Source: Desulfovermiculus sp041686195
Lineage (GTDB): Bacteria > Desulfobacterota > Desulfovibrionia > Desulfovibrionales > Desulfothermaceae
DNA length: 64,000 nt
Direction: 5' to 3'
Assembly (NCBI GenBank): GCA_041686195.1
Contig: JAWLEI010000004.1
Span: forward strand, 1-64,000
Shown here piece by piece: positions 32,863 to 42,339 of the stretch. Both the position numbers and the translations under genes were made by a program. Position 1 is the first letter of the stretch. Each line of letters starts with the position of its first letter. The notes beneath the pieces were generated by a model. The model searched no databases. It was not told where the DNA came from and worked only from the letters and a program-made list of their open reading frames with translations.

Positions 32863-33800
32863 ATACGAGATATGTTTTGCTGATTCATGCCGGATGTGAA
32901 GATATTGTACCGGAAAAATTCACTCCGGAAGAGGAGCAGGAGCATCTGGGCACTCTGAGCCAGAGCCTGGAGGCCGGCCGGTCTGTTCTCAAAGCCGATG
33001 GCCGGGCAGTGGATGCGGTGCAGGAAGCAGTCATGGTTCTGGAAGACTCCCCATTATTCAACGCCGGCCGGGGATCGGTGTTCACCCATGAGGGCAAAAA
33101 TGAGATGGACGCCTCCATAATGGACGGGCAAAACCTGCAGGCCGGAGCAGTGGCCGGGACCACCAGAATCAAAAACCCGGTATGTGCCGCCCGCTTGGTC
33201 ATGGACAGATCGGGGCATGTTTTGCTCATAGGGCAAGGGGCCGAGGCCTTTGCCTGGGAACAGGAGCTGGAGGAGGAGGCCCCGGAGTATTTTTCAACTC
33301 CCCAACGCTGGAAAGAGTATATACAGGCCAAAGGCAGGACAGCGCAAGAGTGGCCGTCAATAAACGGTCAAGAAAAGCTGGGCACAGTGGGAGCGGTCTG
33401 TCTGGATCGGCACGGGAATTTGGCCGCTGCCAGTTCTACAGGTGGAATTCTGAATAAAAAGCACGGCCGGGTTGGAGATTCGCCTATTGTAGGGGCCGGA
33501 ATTTATGCGAACAACGCCACGTGTGCCGTGACCTGTACCGGAGATGGTGAATACTTCATACGAACCGTGGCTGCTCACAGGGTTTCCACCTTGGTTGAAC
33601 TGCAGGGCCATAGCCTGGAGGGAGCAAGCCGAGAGGTCCTGAGCCGCATCCAGGAGCTGGGAGGTATGGGCGGGTTGATTGGCGTGAACCACCACGGACA
33701 GGCGGCTGCCGCATTCCTGACCAAGGGCATGTTTCGGGGTATGGTCCGGGAAGGGGAAGAGCCCCGGGCGGCCATGTACGGACCGCCCGGGAGCTGGTAA
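32859..33800 (+). CDS. Isoaspartyl peptidase / L-asparaginase (Ntn-type)
   Basis: A 313-residue T2-family Ntn hydrolase precursor. The autocleavage site and N-terminal nucleophile is Thr176 in KLGTVGAVCLD; NAGRGSVFT, EMDASIMDG and GDSPIVGAGIYANN are family motifs. It cleaves beta-aspartyl dipeptides and often asparagine. Within this locus it could split beta-Asp-Arg, the product of cyanophycinase. The start is ATG 32859, overlapping the stop of the CocE gene; an upstream in-frame start at 32829 would lie inside it. It ends in a perfect 23-bp terminator stem. Confidence 0.93.
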   Translation: MNTRYVLLIHAGCEDIVPEKFTPEEEQEHLGTLSQSLEAGRSVLKADGRAVDAVQEAVMVLEDSPLFNAGRGSVFTHEGKNEMDASIMDGQNLQAGAVAGTTRIKNPVCAARLVMDRSGHVLLIGQGAEAFAWEQELEEEAPEYFSTPQRWKEYIQAKGRTAQEWPSINGQEKLGTVGAVCLDRHGNLAAASSTGGILNKKHGRVGDSPIVGAGIYANNATCAVTCTGDGEYFIRTVAAHRVSTLVELQGHSLEGASREVLSRIQELGGMGGLIGVNHHGQAAAAFLTKGMFRGMVREGEEPRAAMYGPPGSW

Positions 33801-33848
33801 ATTTCTTGTACCCCTGTGTGCGCCGCACACAGGGGTACAAGAAATTTA
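33798..33848. terminator. Bidirectional terminator joining two convergent stop codons
   Basis: A perfect 23-bp stem pairs 33798-33820 with 33826-33848 (core GTACCCCTGTGTG / CACACAGGGGTAC), loop CGCCG. The TAA of the isoaspartyl peptidase (33798-33800) and the TAA of the minus-strand ATP-grasp gene (33846-33848) form the two outer ends of the same stem. Confidence 0.92.
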
Positions 33849-35273
33849 TGGTTTCACCAGATCCTGGACACCACCTGCATGAGGGATTGGTACGTGTTGT
33901 TCCGGCAGCTGGATTGGAGAAGTCAGGACCTGGATGGCTACCTGAGGTGCTGTTTCCGGGAGCTGGTCTTGAGCCTGGTCTGGACTGACCACTGGAATTG
34001 GTTCTTCAAACTGAAACTTGAGCATTTTCCGGCACTGCTGGAACTTGTCCACAAGCTCTTTTTGCGAGTTGGCTCCCAGATAGATAAATGCCGTGGCATA
34101 GCTGTAGCTGTCCTGTTCCGGAATTTCGGAGAGCTTCATGCCTACCTTGCCTTGGAGGTCGATCAAGGTGCCGGGTATCTTGGTCCCGATTTCCTCCAGA
34201 TCTTCCTTGGTTGGAATACCGGTGATCTGCTTGTCTTGATACTCGCGGAGGAAGAATTTTCCGGCCACTTTGAACCGGCCTTGGCGTTTGGGAAACCAGG
34301 GGCCCTGATTTAAGGCCACATCCAGCATGATCTGGTGATTGGGAACCCCGTCCACCTTGGCGAACAGATCGCTATGGGACTGGGGGATACGGGTGTTGAT
34401 TTCCAAGAACCATATCTTGTCTTTCCGCTCATTCCAAAAAAATTCAACATTGAATGCAGAGTGATCAAAGCCGATGTGGGTCATGACTTTTTCAGTGATA
34501 TTGGCCATTTCCTCCTGGACCTTGCGGGGGAGGCGGGAAGGGTACTGATATCGGGCAAAGGTGGTCCGGTTGGGCTCGCGAATAGAATCAATAATTCCGT
34601 ACGTGCGGACCTGGCCATTGTGCACATAGCCTTCCAGGGTGCATTGCCGTCCGGAGATAATCTGTTCGGCCACGCAGTGGGAGCTGTTCACTCTGGCCAC
34701 CTCCGGCGGGAGCTGCACAATGTCCAACAGGTAGTCAAAAGGCTTGAACAGCCCGATTTTTTCTCTGAGGATGAAAACAGCCCGGGCAAAGTCTTTTTTG
34801 CTGTTGATCCGAAACCCCAGCTGGGAGGCAGTGGACTTTACGGGCTTGATCCAGAACGGGAATTCGAGATTGATCCGGTCCAGGGCTTGATCGTCAAAGG
34901 GATCAAAAGGAGTAAAGGCCGGGATATATTCTGGAATGACATGCTTCTGCTCCAGGCGGCTCCAATACTTGTGTTCGCATTTGAGCACGCTTAGCAGGGA
35001 AGGCCCGGGGACCTTGAACCGTTCGCACAGGATGGGGACCATGGTGCTGACCGGAAAGTCGGTGTATCCGACAATGGCATCTATGGATCCGGAAAACTGA
35101 CCGAGTTCCTGGTCCGCCAGGTCCAGCATGTCCTGCAGGCGGTATTGACCGCTGTCGATTAATGAATGAATGTCCAAGAGGCCGATGAAATTGTAGTTTT
35201 CTGCGTTCTTTACCTGTTGGATCATTTGTAAATTAAAATCATCCAAGCCAATGATGAAAATGTTCTTTTTCAT
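33846..35273 (-). CDS. ATP-grasp enzyme of unknown specificity
   Basis: A 475-residue ATP-grasp ligase-like protein. It has an N-terminal Rossmann-like domain (KNIFIIGLDDFNLQMI), an ATP-grasp core with FWIKPVKSTASQLGFRI, a mid-domain EGYVHNG strand and the metal-binding end AFNVEFFW...WFLEINTRIPQSHSDLF. The last 50 residues are Pro/Gln-rich and probably disordered. It resembles carboxylate-amine ligases that use amino acids, but the substrates are not readable. It lies between the isoaspartyl peptidase and cyanophycinase genes, so a role in the same Asp/Arg chemistry is possible. Confidence 0.8.
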   Translation of the reverse strand: MKKNIFIIGLDDFNLQMIQQVKNAENYNFIGLLDIHSLIDSGQYRLQDMLDLADQELGQFSGSIDAIVGYTDFPVSTMVPILCERFKVPGPSLLSVLKCEHKYWSRLEQKHVIPEYIPAFTPFDPFDDQALDRINLEFPFWIKPVKSTASQLGFRINSKKDFARAVFILREKIGLFKPFDYLLDIVQLPPEVARVNSSHCVAEQIISGRQCTLEGYVHNGQVRTYGIIDSIREPNRTTFARYQYPSRLPRKVQEEMANITEKVMTHIGFDHSAFNVEFFWNERKDKIWFLEINTRIPQSHSDLFAKVDGVPNHQIMLDVALNQGPWFPKRQGRFKVAGKFFLREYQDKQITGIPTKEDLEEIGTKIPGTLIDLQGKVGMKLSEIPEQDSYSYATAFIYLGANSQKELVDKFQQCRKMLKFQFEEPIPVVSPDQAQDQLPETAPQVAIQVLTSPIQLPEQHVPIPHAGGVQDLVKP

Positions 35274-35590
35274 CGCTCATGTATCTCCGCTTGCCGGTTA
35301 ATGATTCAAGAAATATTTCAGACTGGCCGGAGGTCCCGCCAAAGGACGGCCTCAGTGCGAGCCGGGTCCTTCCAGTAGGGCGGGCTTGCCCTCAAGCCCT
35401 GCCCTTTTTTTCGTTCCCAGGTTCTCTTTGGTAAGGAAAAACGAAAAGAAAAAAGAGGGCGAATAATTATTCGCCCCTACTGTCTCATCGCCAGTTTTTT
35501 CTGGATCAAACCGGCAGTTTCTAACGAATAACAAATAACTAATAACGAATAACAGGCCCGTCAGCGGCGCTGGACCCTGAATAAGCAACT
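35274..35590. repeat. Repeat mosaic between the ATP-grasp and cyanophycinase genes
   Basis: No gene is supported. It contains a degenerate, shortened family A copy on the minus strand (about 35290-35333, CTCCGGCCAGTCTGAAATAT when read on that strand) missing the central hairpin, the perfect 20-base palindrome GGGCGAATAATTATTCGCCC (family E, 35457-35476), and a degenerate family B core (about 35491-35515). A tandem-like AATAACAAATAACTAATAAC stretch lies near 35526. Confidence 0.65.
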
Positions 35591-36454
35591 TTATGAGTCT
35601 TGAGCAGGGACATACTTCCGCTCGGACAGGATGTATTTGTCTCCCGGGACCATGACGTGGACGCTTAAGTTCTCGATGGAGATAAGATCACCTTCGTTGA
35701 TGGAGGCCATGTTGGTGGAGCGGATGGTGGAGCCGTCGACCACAATGATCAGGCCGGTGCCGATTGCTTCCTGAATATCCCCCTTGGTGATCAGCAGGCC
35801 GGTGTCTTCTCCCAGGCCGATACCCAGGGCTGCCGGGTTGCTGGCCACGGCCTGAAACAGGCGCCCGATCCGGCCCCGCTTCACAAAATGGGTGTCGATG
35901 ATCACATGGTCTAAAAGTCCAAACCCGCTGCTGAACTTGACTGCGCCTTTTTTCAGGGCCTCGTGGCTGCTGCCTTCATAGATCATGGTATCCGCCATGC
36001 ACATGGCTCCGGCGCTGGTGCCGGCAATAACCACCGGTTCCTGTCGATAGCGCTCCATAAGGGTATTTAAAAAACTCGTTCCGCCTAAGATGGTCGTCAA
36101 TCTCAGTTGATCTCCGCCGGTAAATAAAAAACCACCCGCCTCCCTGGCCCGGGCCGCGAGTTTCCCGTTTTGAGCTCCCTCTCTATTTCTGATATCCAAC
36201 ACACCGACATCTTCAAATCCCAGATTCTGGAAGGCCTGCAGGTAGCGCCGGCCGGATTTTTCCGGGACTTCTGAAGCAGTGGGGATGATTTCTATGCGTT
36301 TGGTTTCCGGGGGCAGGAGTTGACAAAACCTGGTTATGATTTCCGCTTCAGTCTCATGCATGGTCCCATTGCCGGGTTCTTCCGTGCCGTTGGCTTCTGA
36401 GGGCAGGGAAAGGTCTCCACCGATTATGATCAAAATTCCTTTTGTTTTTTTCAT
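35591..36454 (-). CDS. cphB: Cyanophycinase
   Basis: A 287-residue S51-family serine exopeptidase that cuts cyanophycin into beta-Asp-Arg dipeptides. The nucleophile is Ser147 in VIAGTSAGAMC; the GGDQ segment at 113-116 matches the family's GGNQ/GGDQ loop, and the IIDTHFVKRGRIGRL stretch carries the His of the site. Length agrees with cyanobacterial CphB. No signal peptide is seen, so it is the intracellular type. It is divergent from cyanophycin synthetase, with 134 bases between the starts. Confidence 0.92.
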   Translation of the reverse strand: MKKTKGILIIIGGDLSLPSEANGTEEPGNGTMHETEAEIITRFCQLLPPETKRIEIIPTASEVPEKSGRRYLQAFQNLGFEDVGVLDIRNREGAQNGKLAARAREAGGFLFTGGDQLRLTTILGGTSFLNTLMERYRQEPVVIAGTSAGAMCMADTMIYEGSSHEALKKGAVKFSSGFGLLDHVIIDTHFVKRGRIGRLFQAVASNPAALGIGLGEDTGLLITKGDIQEAIGTGLIIVVDGSTIRSTNMASINEGDLISIENLSVHVMVPGDKYILSERKYVPAQDS

Positions 36455-36588
36455 AATTGTAGGCTACTCTTTTGCCTGGATTATATCAAGAGTTCATACT
36501 GTGTTTCCTGTTGGAAGAGAGACGTTTATTCCTGGGAGTACTTGGGATTTATCTTAGAATATTTGTGAATAATGGGATGTGAGTGATT

Positions 36589-39237
36589 ATGAAGGTTTTA
36601 GAGATTCGCGCCTTGCGGGGACCCAACTATTGGTCTAACTGGCGGCACAAGCTCATGGTTATGCAGGTCGATTTGGAAGACATGGTAGAATATCCGTCAA
36701 ATACAGTACCTGGTTTTCCTGAAAGACTTGAAGAGCTTCTCCCGTCGCTATATGAGCACAGATGTTCTCGAAGTTATGCCGGAGGATTTCTGGAACGTGT
36801 GCATGAAGGGACATGGATGGGCCACATAATGGAGCATATTGCTCTGGAGATACAGGTCCTGGCCGGAATGAACTGCGGTTTTGGTCGGTGTGTCTGGGAA
36901 GGTGAAGGATCGATTTACAATGTTGTCTTTTCCTACGAGGAAGAAAGAGCTGGTTTTTATGCTGCTGAAGCATCTTTTCGCATTGTAAGCAAACTTATAG
37001 CGGCTGAGCCCTATGATCTGGAGCAGGATATTCAACGGCTCAGAGAGATACGGGAAGAAGGGCGTTTCGGACCGAGCACAGGATCTCTTGTTGAGGAAGC
37101 CAAAAAACGAAACATTCCTATTTTACGTTTAAACCAGTACTCCCTGGTTCAATTGGGATGGGGTGTGCATCAACAGCGAATCCAGGCCACTGTAACCGGA
37201 AAAACCAGCAGTATTGGACTGGAAATCGCCTACGACAAGGAAGAGACCAAGAATATGCTCTCCAACAATGGGTGTCCGGTGCCCGCGGGTTGCGTTGTTT
37301 CTTCTTTGCAAGAGGTGGAAGATGCCGTCCGGCGCATTGGATTTCCAGTGGTCATCAAACCGGTGGACGGTCATCAAGGCCAGGGAGCGACTATAAATGT
37401 TCATACCCTGGATGAAGCCGGGACTGCCTTTGCCACAGCCTGGGACTATTCCAGCCGGGTCATTGTGGAGCAGTTGGTCACTGGTTCTGATTTCAGGCTT
37501 CTCGTAATTAATTACACTTTTGTGGCCGCAGCCAGGCGAACCCCGGCCCATGTTGTGGGCGACGGGCGGTCCACCATCCAGGAGTTGATAGAAGCGGTCA
37601 ATCAGGATCCCCGTCGGGGATACGGGCACGAGAAGGTGCTCACCGAGATTTGTGTGGACGGGATGACCAGGCGTCTATTGGAACAGGAAAATTTAACCTT
37701 GGATGCGATTTTGCCCCAGGGACGGGTTGTGTACCTCAAAACCACGGCCAATTTAAGTACAGGCGGTGTATCCGAGGATGTGACCGAGACGGTCCATTCA
37801 GCCAATATATTCATGGCCGAAAGAGTGGCCCGGATCATCGATCTGGATATCTGCGGGATCGATGTGATGGCCTCCAGCCTGAGTGAGCCCATAACCGAAA
37901 ATGGCGGGGCCATTATTGAGGTCAACGGTGCTCCTGGGTTTCGCATGCATTTGGAGCCCACTGTGGGCAGACCCAGAAATGTGGCCGCCCCGGTCCTGGA
38001 CATGCTCTTTCCTTCCGGCCAGCCGGGCCGGATTCCCATAATTTCCGTGACCGGCACCAACGGCAAGACAACCACCACACGTTTGATCGCCCATATGATG
38101 AAAATACACGGGAAAAGGGTGGGAACCACCACCACAGACGGGATATATATCCAAAACAGTCGTATGTACAAAGGGGATTGTTCCGGGCCGGAGAGCGCTC
38201 GTTTTGTGCTCCGCGATCCTACAGTGGACTATGCTGTCTTTGAAACCGCCAGAGGGGGGATGATGCGGGCCGGCCTGGGCTACGACGTAAGCGATGTGGG
38301 GGTGGTGACCAATGTGGCTTCCGATCACCTGGGACTTTGCGGCATTCATAACCTGGAGCAGTTGACCCGGCTGAAGTCTCTGGTGGCAGAAAACGTCCGC
38401 CCGGAAGGCTATGCTGTGTTAAATGCCGACGATCTCAATGTGTATTCCATGCGGGAGAATGTCCCGTGTCAAGTGGCCCTGTTCAGCATGGACGCAACCA
38501 ATCCCCGCATAAAGGAGCACTGTGCAAAGGGGGGAACAGCCGCAGTGTATGACGAGGGGAGCATCACTTTGCTCAAGGGGGACTGGGCCATCCAGGTGGA
38601 TAAAGTGATCAATATACCTTTAACCTACTCCGGAAAAGCCGCCTTTCAGATCCAAAACGTTCTGGCCGCCAGCCTGGCCGCTTTTGTGCAGGATGTGAGC
38701 GTGGAGGAGATCAGGACCGGCCTGCAGACCTTCTTCCCTACCTCAGCTCAATTGCCCGGGCGGATGAATGTCTTTGAGTTTGAAAAATACAAGGTGCTCA
38801 TAGATTATGCCCATAATCCGCCCAGCATGGAGGCTATCGGCAAGTTTGTGTCCTCCTTGGGAGGGGGCCATAAAGTGGGTATTCTGGCTGGAACCGGGGA
38901 CAGGCGAGACGTGGATCTGATGGATTATGGCCGGGTGGCGGCCGAGTATTTTGACCAGCTCATTGTCTGGAAGGATGAAGACTATGCCCGGGGCCGGGAC
39001 AGCAAGGAGATCATGGACCTTATTGTCCAGGGAGCCAGAAGCAATCCCAGAAAGCCGAATATCCAGGTTATTCTGGATGAAGATGAGGCTGTGGACCATG
39101 CTTTGGCTACAGCAGGATGGAAGACGGTCATTGCCGTATTCACCGGCCGCATTGAAGTCATGACCGCCAGAATTAAGGCCTGGAAGGAAAAAGAGCTTGA
39201 TTTGACAATTACCCTGGACGATATTCCAAATATGTAG
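36589..39237 (+). CDS. cphA: Cyanophycin synthetase
   Basis: An 882-residue two-step ligase that builds the poly-Asp backbone with Arg side chains. The N-terminal domain starts MKVLEIRALRGPNYWS, the family hallmark. The ATP-grasp domain spans roughly residues 215-480 (VVIKPVDGHQGQGAT, GIDVMASS...IIEVNGAPGF). The Mur-ligase-like domain follows, with P-loop GTNGKTTTTR near residue 488 and LIDYAHNPPSMEAI near 740. The protein is full length. The start ATG 36589 fits the family N-terminus; a GTG two codons earlier is possible. With cyanophycinase and isoaspartyl peptidase nearby, the genes for both synthesis and breakdown are present. Confidence 0.96.
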   Translation: MKVLEIRALRGPNYWSNWRHKLMVMQVDLEDMVEYPSNTVPGFPERLEELLPSLYEHRCSRSYAGGFLERVHEGTWMGHIMEHIALEIQVLAGMNCGFGRCVWEGEGSIYNVVFSYEEERAGFYAAEASFRIVSKLIAAEPYDLEQDIQRLREIREEGRFGPSTGSLVEEAKKRNIPILRLNQYSLVQLGWGVHQQRIQATVTGKTSSIGLEIAYDKEETKNMLSNNGCPVPAGCVVSSLQEVEDAVRRIGFPVVIKPVDGHQGQGATINVHTLDEAGTAFATAWDYSSRVIVEQLVTGSDFRLLVINYTFVAAARRTPAHVVGDGRSTIQELIEAVNQDPRRGYGHEKVLTEICVDGMTRRLLEQENLTLDAILPQGRVVYLKTTANLSTGGVSEDVTETVHSANIFMAERVARIIDLDICGIDVMASSLSEPITENGGAIIEVNGAPGFRMHLEPTVGRPRNVAAPVLDMLFPSGQPGRIPIISVTGTNGKTTTTRLIAHMMKIHGKRVGTTTTDGIYIQNSRMYKGDCSGPESARFVLRDPTVDYAVFETARGGMMRAGLGYDVSDVGVVTNVASDHLGLCGIHNLEQLTRLKSLVAENVRPEGYAVLNADDLNVYSMRENVPCQVALFSMDATNPRIKEHCAKGGTAAVYDEGSITLLKGDWAIQVDKVINIPLTYSGKAAFQIQNVLAASLAAFVQDVSVEEIRTGLQTFFPTSAQLPGRMNVFEFEKYKVLIDYAHNPPSMEAIGKFVSSLGGGHKVGILAGTGDRRDVDLMDYGRVAAEYFDQLIVWKDEDYARGRDSKEIMDLIVQGARSNPRKPNIQVILDEDEAVDHALATAGWKTVIAVFTGRIEVMTARIKAWKEKELDLTITLDDIPNM

Positions 39238-39502
39238 CCCCAGTCACGCGAAGACGCGTGACTGGTCAAAGTGGGCGAATGATCATTCGCCCCTTGTAAG
39301 CCAATTCTCCAGTTTCATCATGGATCAAATTGGGCGTCTGCGGCCAGCGGCGGCGCTGAATCCAGATCACTTCTGACAACACGCATCTGAAAACAAAATT
39401 ACCGGGCCAAAAAAAGATTTCCCACTACACCCTGAGCTGGTTTATGCGACCTCTGCCAAAAAATAAGTTCCCAGTCCTCATGAGGCTGGCTGGTTAAGGA
39501 TC
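39238..39502. repeat. Palindromic repeats after cphA
   Basis: Contains CAGTCACGCG-AAGA-CGCGTGACTG (39241-39264), the perfect 20-base palindrome GGGCGAATGATCATTCGCCC (family E, 39273-39292), and a minus-strand family B core CCAGTTTCATCATGGATCAA (39309-39333) followed by its usual GCGGCCAGCGGCGGCGCTG flank. The first hairpin could end the cphA transcript but has no T-tract. Confidence 0.7.
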
Positions 39503-40261
39503 ATGTTTACCAAAACGCTGTTGAGTATAGGAATCATATTGGTGCTCGGCATTCTGGTGCTGGTCATATATGGAGTTGACCAGGAGAGAGAGCCACCAGC
39601 TGTTGACGATGACCGAATACAGACCAGGCCCAGGGCGGAATCGGCTGATCAGGTATATTCCGGATATGTATACTGGGATCAGAGGCATGAGGAGCTGAAA
39701 TACCAGCCTTGCGGGGATAAAGTGCGGGTGTACACACTTCAGGCCGCAGACATAAAAAATGATACGTGGTCTGAATTGGTCCACAACTTAAAACAGAGGC
39801 CCCACGTTCCGCGCTTTGTGGTTCTGGCCGGGGCCAAAAAAGAATCAATGCAGGATAAAGATGAACGAGTCCTTCAGGCCTTTGAGGTGATCCGGATCGA
39901 CGCCCAAGGCAACTGTAAGGAGGACAAGATAATGCTTACTTCCCCGTTGCCAGGAGAGAAGATCGATTCTCCACTGCTTGTCCAGGGCAGGGCCAGAGGA
40001 AACTGGTTTTTTGAAGGAGATTTCCCGGTTCTGCTGACCAATTGGGACGGCCTGATCATTGCCCAGGGGGTCGCTTCGGCCCAGGGTGAGTGGATGACCC
40101 GGGGTTTTGTTTCTTTTACCTGCCGCCTGACTTTCGAGTCCCCAGCTTACGGCCAGCAAGGCACCTTGATTCTGCGCAAGGACAATCCTTCGGACAATCC
40201 GGCTTTGGATGAGGCCCTGGAAATACCAGTCCGTTTCCAGGAAGTTGACAAAGATCCGTAA
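39503..40261 (+). CDS. Membrane-anchored Gmad2-domain protein
   Basis: A 252-residue protein with an N-terminal membrane anchor (about residues 5-24), a middle region of unknown fold with one Cys, and a C-terminal immunoglobulin-like Gmad2 domain (about 145-235, LTSPLPGEKIDSPLLVQGRA through the FESPAYGQQGTLIL strand). Gmad2 domains are found in spore-germination and many non-spore envelope proteins. It is probably anchored in the inner membrane and faces the periplasm. Its function is unknown. It lies alone between the cyanophycin locus and a sensor kinase. Confidence 0.78.
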   Translation: MFTKTLLSIGIILVLGILVLVIYGVDQEREPPAVDDDRIQTRPRAESADQVYSGYVYWDQRHEELKYQPCGDKVRVYTLQAADIKNDTWSELVHNLKQRPHVPRFVVLAGAKKESMQDKDERVLQAFEVIRIDAQGNCKEDKIMLTSPLPGEKIDSPLLVQGRARGNWFFEGDFPVLLTNWDGLIIAQGVASAQGEWMTRGFVSFTCRLTFESPAYGQQGTLILRKDNPSDNPALDEALEIPVRFQEVDKDP

Positions 40262-40295
40262 ATATCTATGAGTTTGACTGCTAATAAATAAAGTT

Positions 40296-42224
40296 ATGGA
40301 AAGAAAGAATTGCGATACGATTCAGGCCCAGGTTCTTGAAAACGTACCGGTCATTATTGCCTTTCACGATACCCAGCAAAATATTTTGTGGGCGAATAAA
40401 GCCTACCGAGACGCTACTGGGGCATCCATCGAAGAAATAAGGGGAAAGCAGTGTCACCTTGTTTGGAAACTTATGGAACGTTGCAGCAATTGTCCGGTTA
40501 CCAAAGCCTTAGAGACAGGCAGGTTTGCTGAGGCTGAGCTTATCCCGGAAAACCAGAAATCCTGGCCCAAGTCCCAAGGTTACTGGTTATCACGGGCAAT
40601 GCCCATCAAGGATGAGAAGGGGCAGACCATCGGGGTAGTGGAAGCTGCTTTTGAACTTACTGAGAGGAGAAAGGCTGAGATTGGTAAGTTAAAAGAAAGC
40701 GAGGATCGCTATAGAAGCATATTCGAGGAGGCAGGAGAGGGAATATTTCTTATGGATTCTGAAGGATATATAAGAGATTGCAATCCCACTGCATGCAACA
40801 TGCTTGGTTATCAACCAAATGAACTTCTTCAGAAGAGAATAGCTGATCTTATTTCATCTGCAGATCATAATGAATGTTTCTTTTTTACAGACGATGCCTC
40901 TCAAAAAACAAATGTCCGTCTTGAACGGGAATTGCTTTGCAAAGATGGAAGCAGCCGCAGCACTGAAGAAATTCTGGTCAGACTTCATACCGGTGAGTTT
41001 TTAGCCATGTTCCGTGATATTACCGAGAGGAAGCAGGCTGTGGAGGAAAGGGAAAATCTTCAAAAGCAACTGCTTCAGGCTCAGAAAATGGATTCCATCG
41101 GCCGCTTGGCTGGTGGTGTAGCTCATGACTTGAACAACATGCTCCTGGTCATTCTGGGATATGGCGATTTGCTGTTGGCTGCCCCCGAGCTGGATGCCGA
41201 GCAAAAAAAAATTGCCGAGCTTATACACCGGGCCAGTGAGCGCAGCCGGAATCTGGTGCAGCAACTTCTGGCCTTCAGCCGCAGGCAGACCTTGAAGGTG
41301 GAGAATCTGGATGTAAATCAAGTTCTTTCAAATTTTGAAGTCTTTTTGCACAAGACAATACGAGAAGATATCACCATCCATTTCAAACTCGGGGCCAACC
41401 TCCAGGCCATTCGGGCAGATCGGACTCAGCTGGAGCAGATCATCCTTAATCTGGCTATCAATGCCCAGGATGCCATGCCCAAGGGAGGGACCATGACCGT
41501 AGAAACTCATATGGCAGACCTGAAGGATATACATGCGGCCAATCAGCGGGACCTGGAGCCTGGAAGCTATATCCTGCTCATAGTCAATGATACCGGCCAG
41601 GGCATGGACAAAGAGACTCAAGACAATATCTTTGAACCGTTTTTCACTACCAAGGCGACAGGAAAAGGAACAGGCCTTGGCCTGGCTTCGGTTTACGGGG
41701 TTGTTAAGCAACACCAAGGGAATATTCTGGTTTCAAGCGAACCCGGCCAGGGAACAACCTTTACTATTTATCTTCCTGCAGCGGAGAGTATACAGGCAAA
41801 AGAGCGATCGTTTACTGATGAACAACGAAATATTCGGGGACAGGATGTTCGGGGACAGGAAACTGTGCTTGTTGTCGAGGACAACGATATGGTCCAGGAA
41901 TTGACAGTGACTGTGCTGAAAGACCAGGGATACAATGTACTCTGTGCTTCGAGTGGAGCTGAATGTCTTGAGCTGCTCAGCAGGCACACGCATTCCCTTG
42001 ATCTTTTGCTCACTGATGTGGTCATTCCGGATATGGACGGAAAAACTTTGTATGAACACGTGGTGCAGAGTTTCCCAGCCCTGAAGGTCATTTATATGTC
42101 TGGATACACTGAAGCCTTCATCAGCCAGCATGGGGTTCTGGATGAGGGTGTTGCATTTCTCCAGAAGCCCTTCTCGGTCCAGGACCTGTGTGCGCGAGTA
42201 AGAGGTGTCCTGGATGAAAAATAA
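40296..42224 (+). CDS. Hybrid sensor histidine kinase (PAS-PAS-HisKA-HATPase-REC)
   Basis: A 642-residue soluble hybrid kinase. PAS1 covers about residues 8-122 and contains a cysteine group (CHLVWKLMERCSNCP, 53-67) often seen in redox- or metal-sensing PAS domains of this class of bacteria; PAS2 is at 137-245. The phosphorylated His277 lies in GGVAHDLNNML. The ATPase region shows NLAINAQDAMPKGG, DTGQGM and GKGTGLGLASVYG. A receiver domain ends the protein, its Asp in LLLTDVVIPDMDG near residue 590. No membrane segment is present. No cognate regulator is adjacent, so the output is not known. Confidence 0.93.
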   Translation: MERKNCDTIQAQVLENVPVIIAFHDTQQNILWANKAYRDATGASIEEIRGKQCHLVWKLMERCSNCPVTKALETGRFAEAELIPENQKSWPKSQGYWLSRAMPIKDEKGQTIGVVEAAFELTERRKAEIGKLKESEDRYRSIFEEAGEGIFLMDSEGYIRDCNPTACNMLGYQPNELLQKRIADLISSADHNECFFFTDDASQKTNVRLERELLCKDGSSRSTEEILVRLHTGEFLAMFRDITERKQAVEERENLQKQLLQAQKMDSIGRLAGGVAHDLNNMLLVILGYGDLLLAAPELDAEQKKIAELIHRASERSRNLVQQLLAFSRRQTLKVENLDVNQVLSNFEVFLHKTIREDITIHFKLGANLQAIRADRTQLEQIILNLAINAQDAMPKGGTMTVETHMADLKDIHAANQRDLEPGSYILLIVNDTGQGMDKETQDNIFEPFFTTKATGKGTGLGLASVYGVVKQHQGNILVSSEPGQGTTFTIYLPAAESIQAKERSFTDEQRNIRGQDVRGQETVLVVEDNDMVQELTVTVLKDQGYNVLCASSGAECLELLSRHTHSLDLLLTDVVIPDMDGKTLYEHVVQSFPALKVIYMSGYTEAFISQHGVLDEGVAFLQKPFSVQDLCARVRGVLDEK

Positions 42225-42339
42225 CTCGTACAGGACACGCTCCGCACAGAGCTCTTGTCTGGATGGGGTGTGAACGTTTATCATGATCCACTACAGGAGC
42301 TGAAGGCAGGCTCAATAAAAACAAAACATATAGGAAAAG

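Noticed and set aside
40296..42224. Small direct repeat in the linker of the hybrid kinase (two nearly identical RGQ-containing units before the receiver domain)
   Set aside because: Only about six residues long and in a linker; not a meaningful element.
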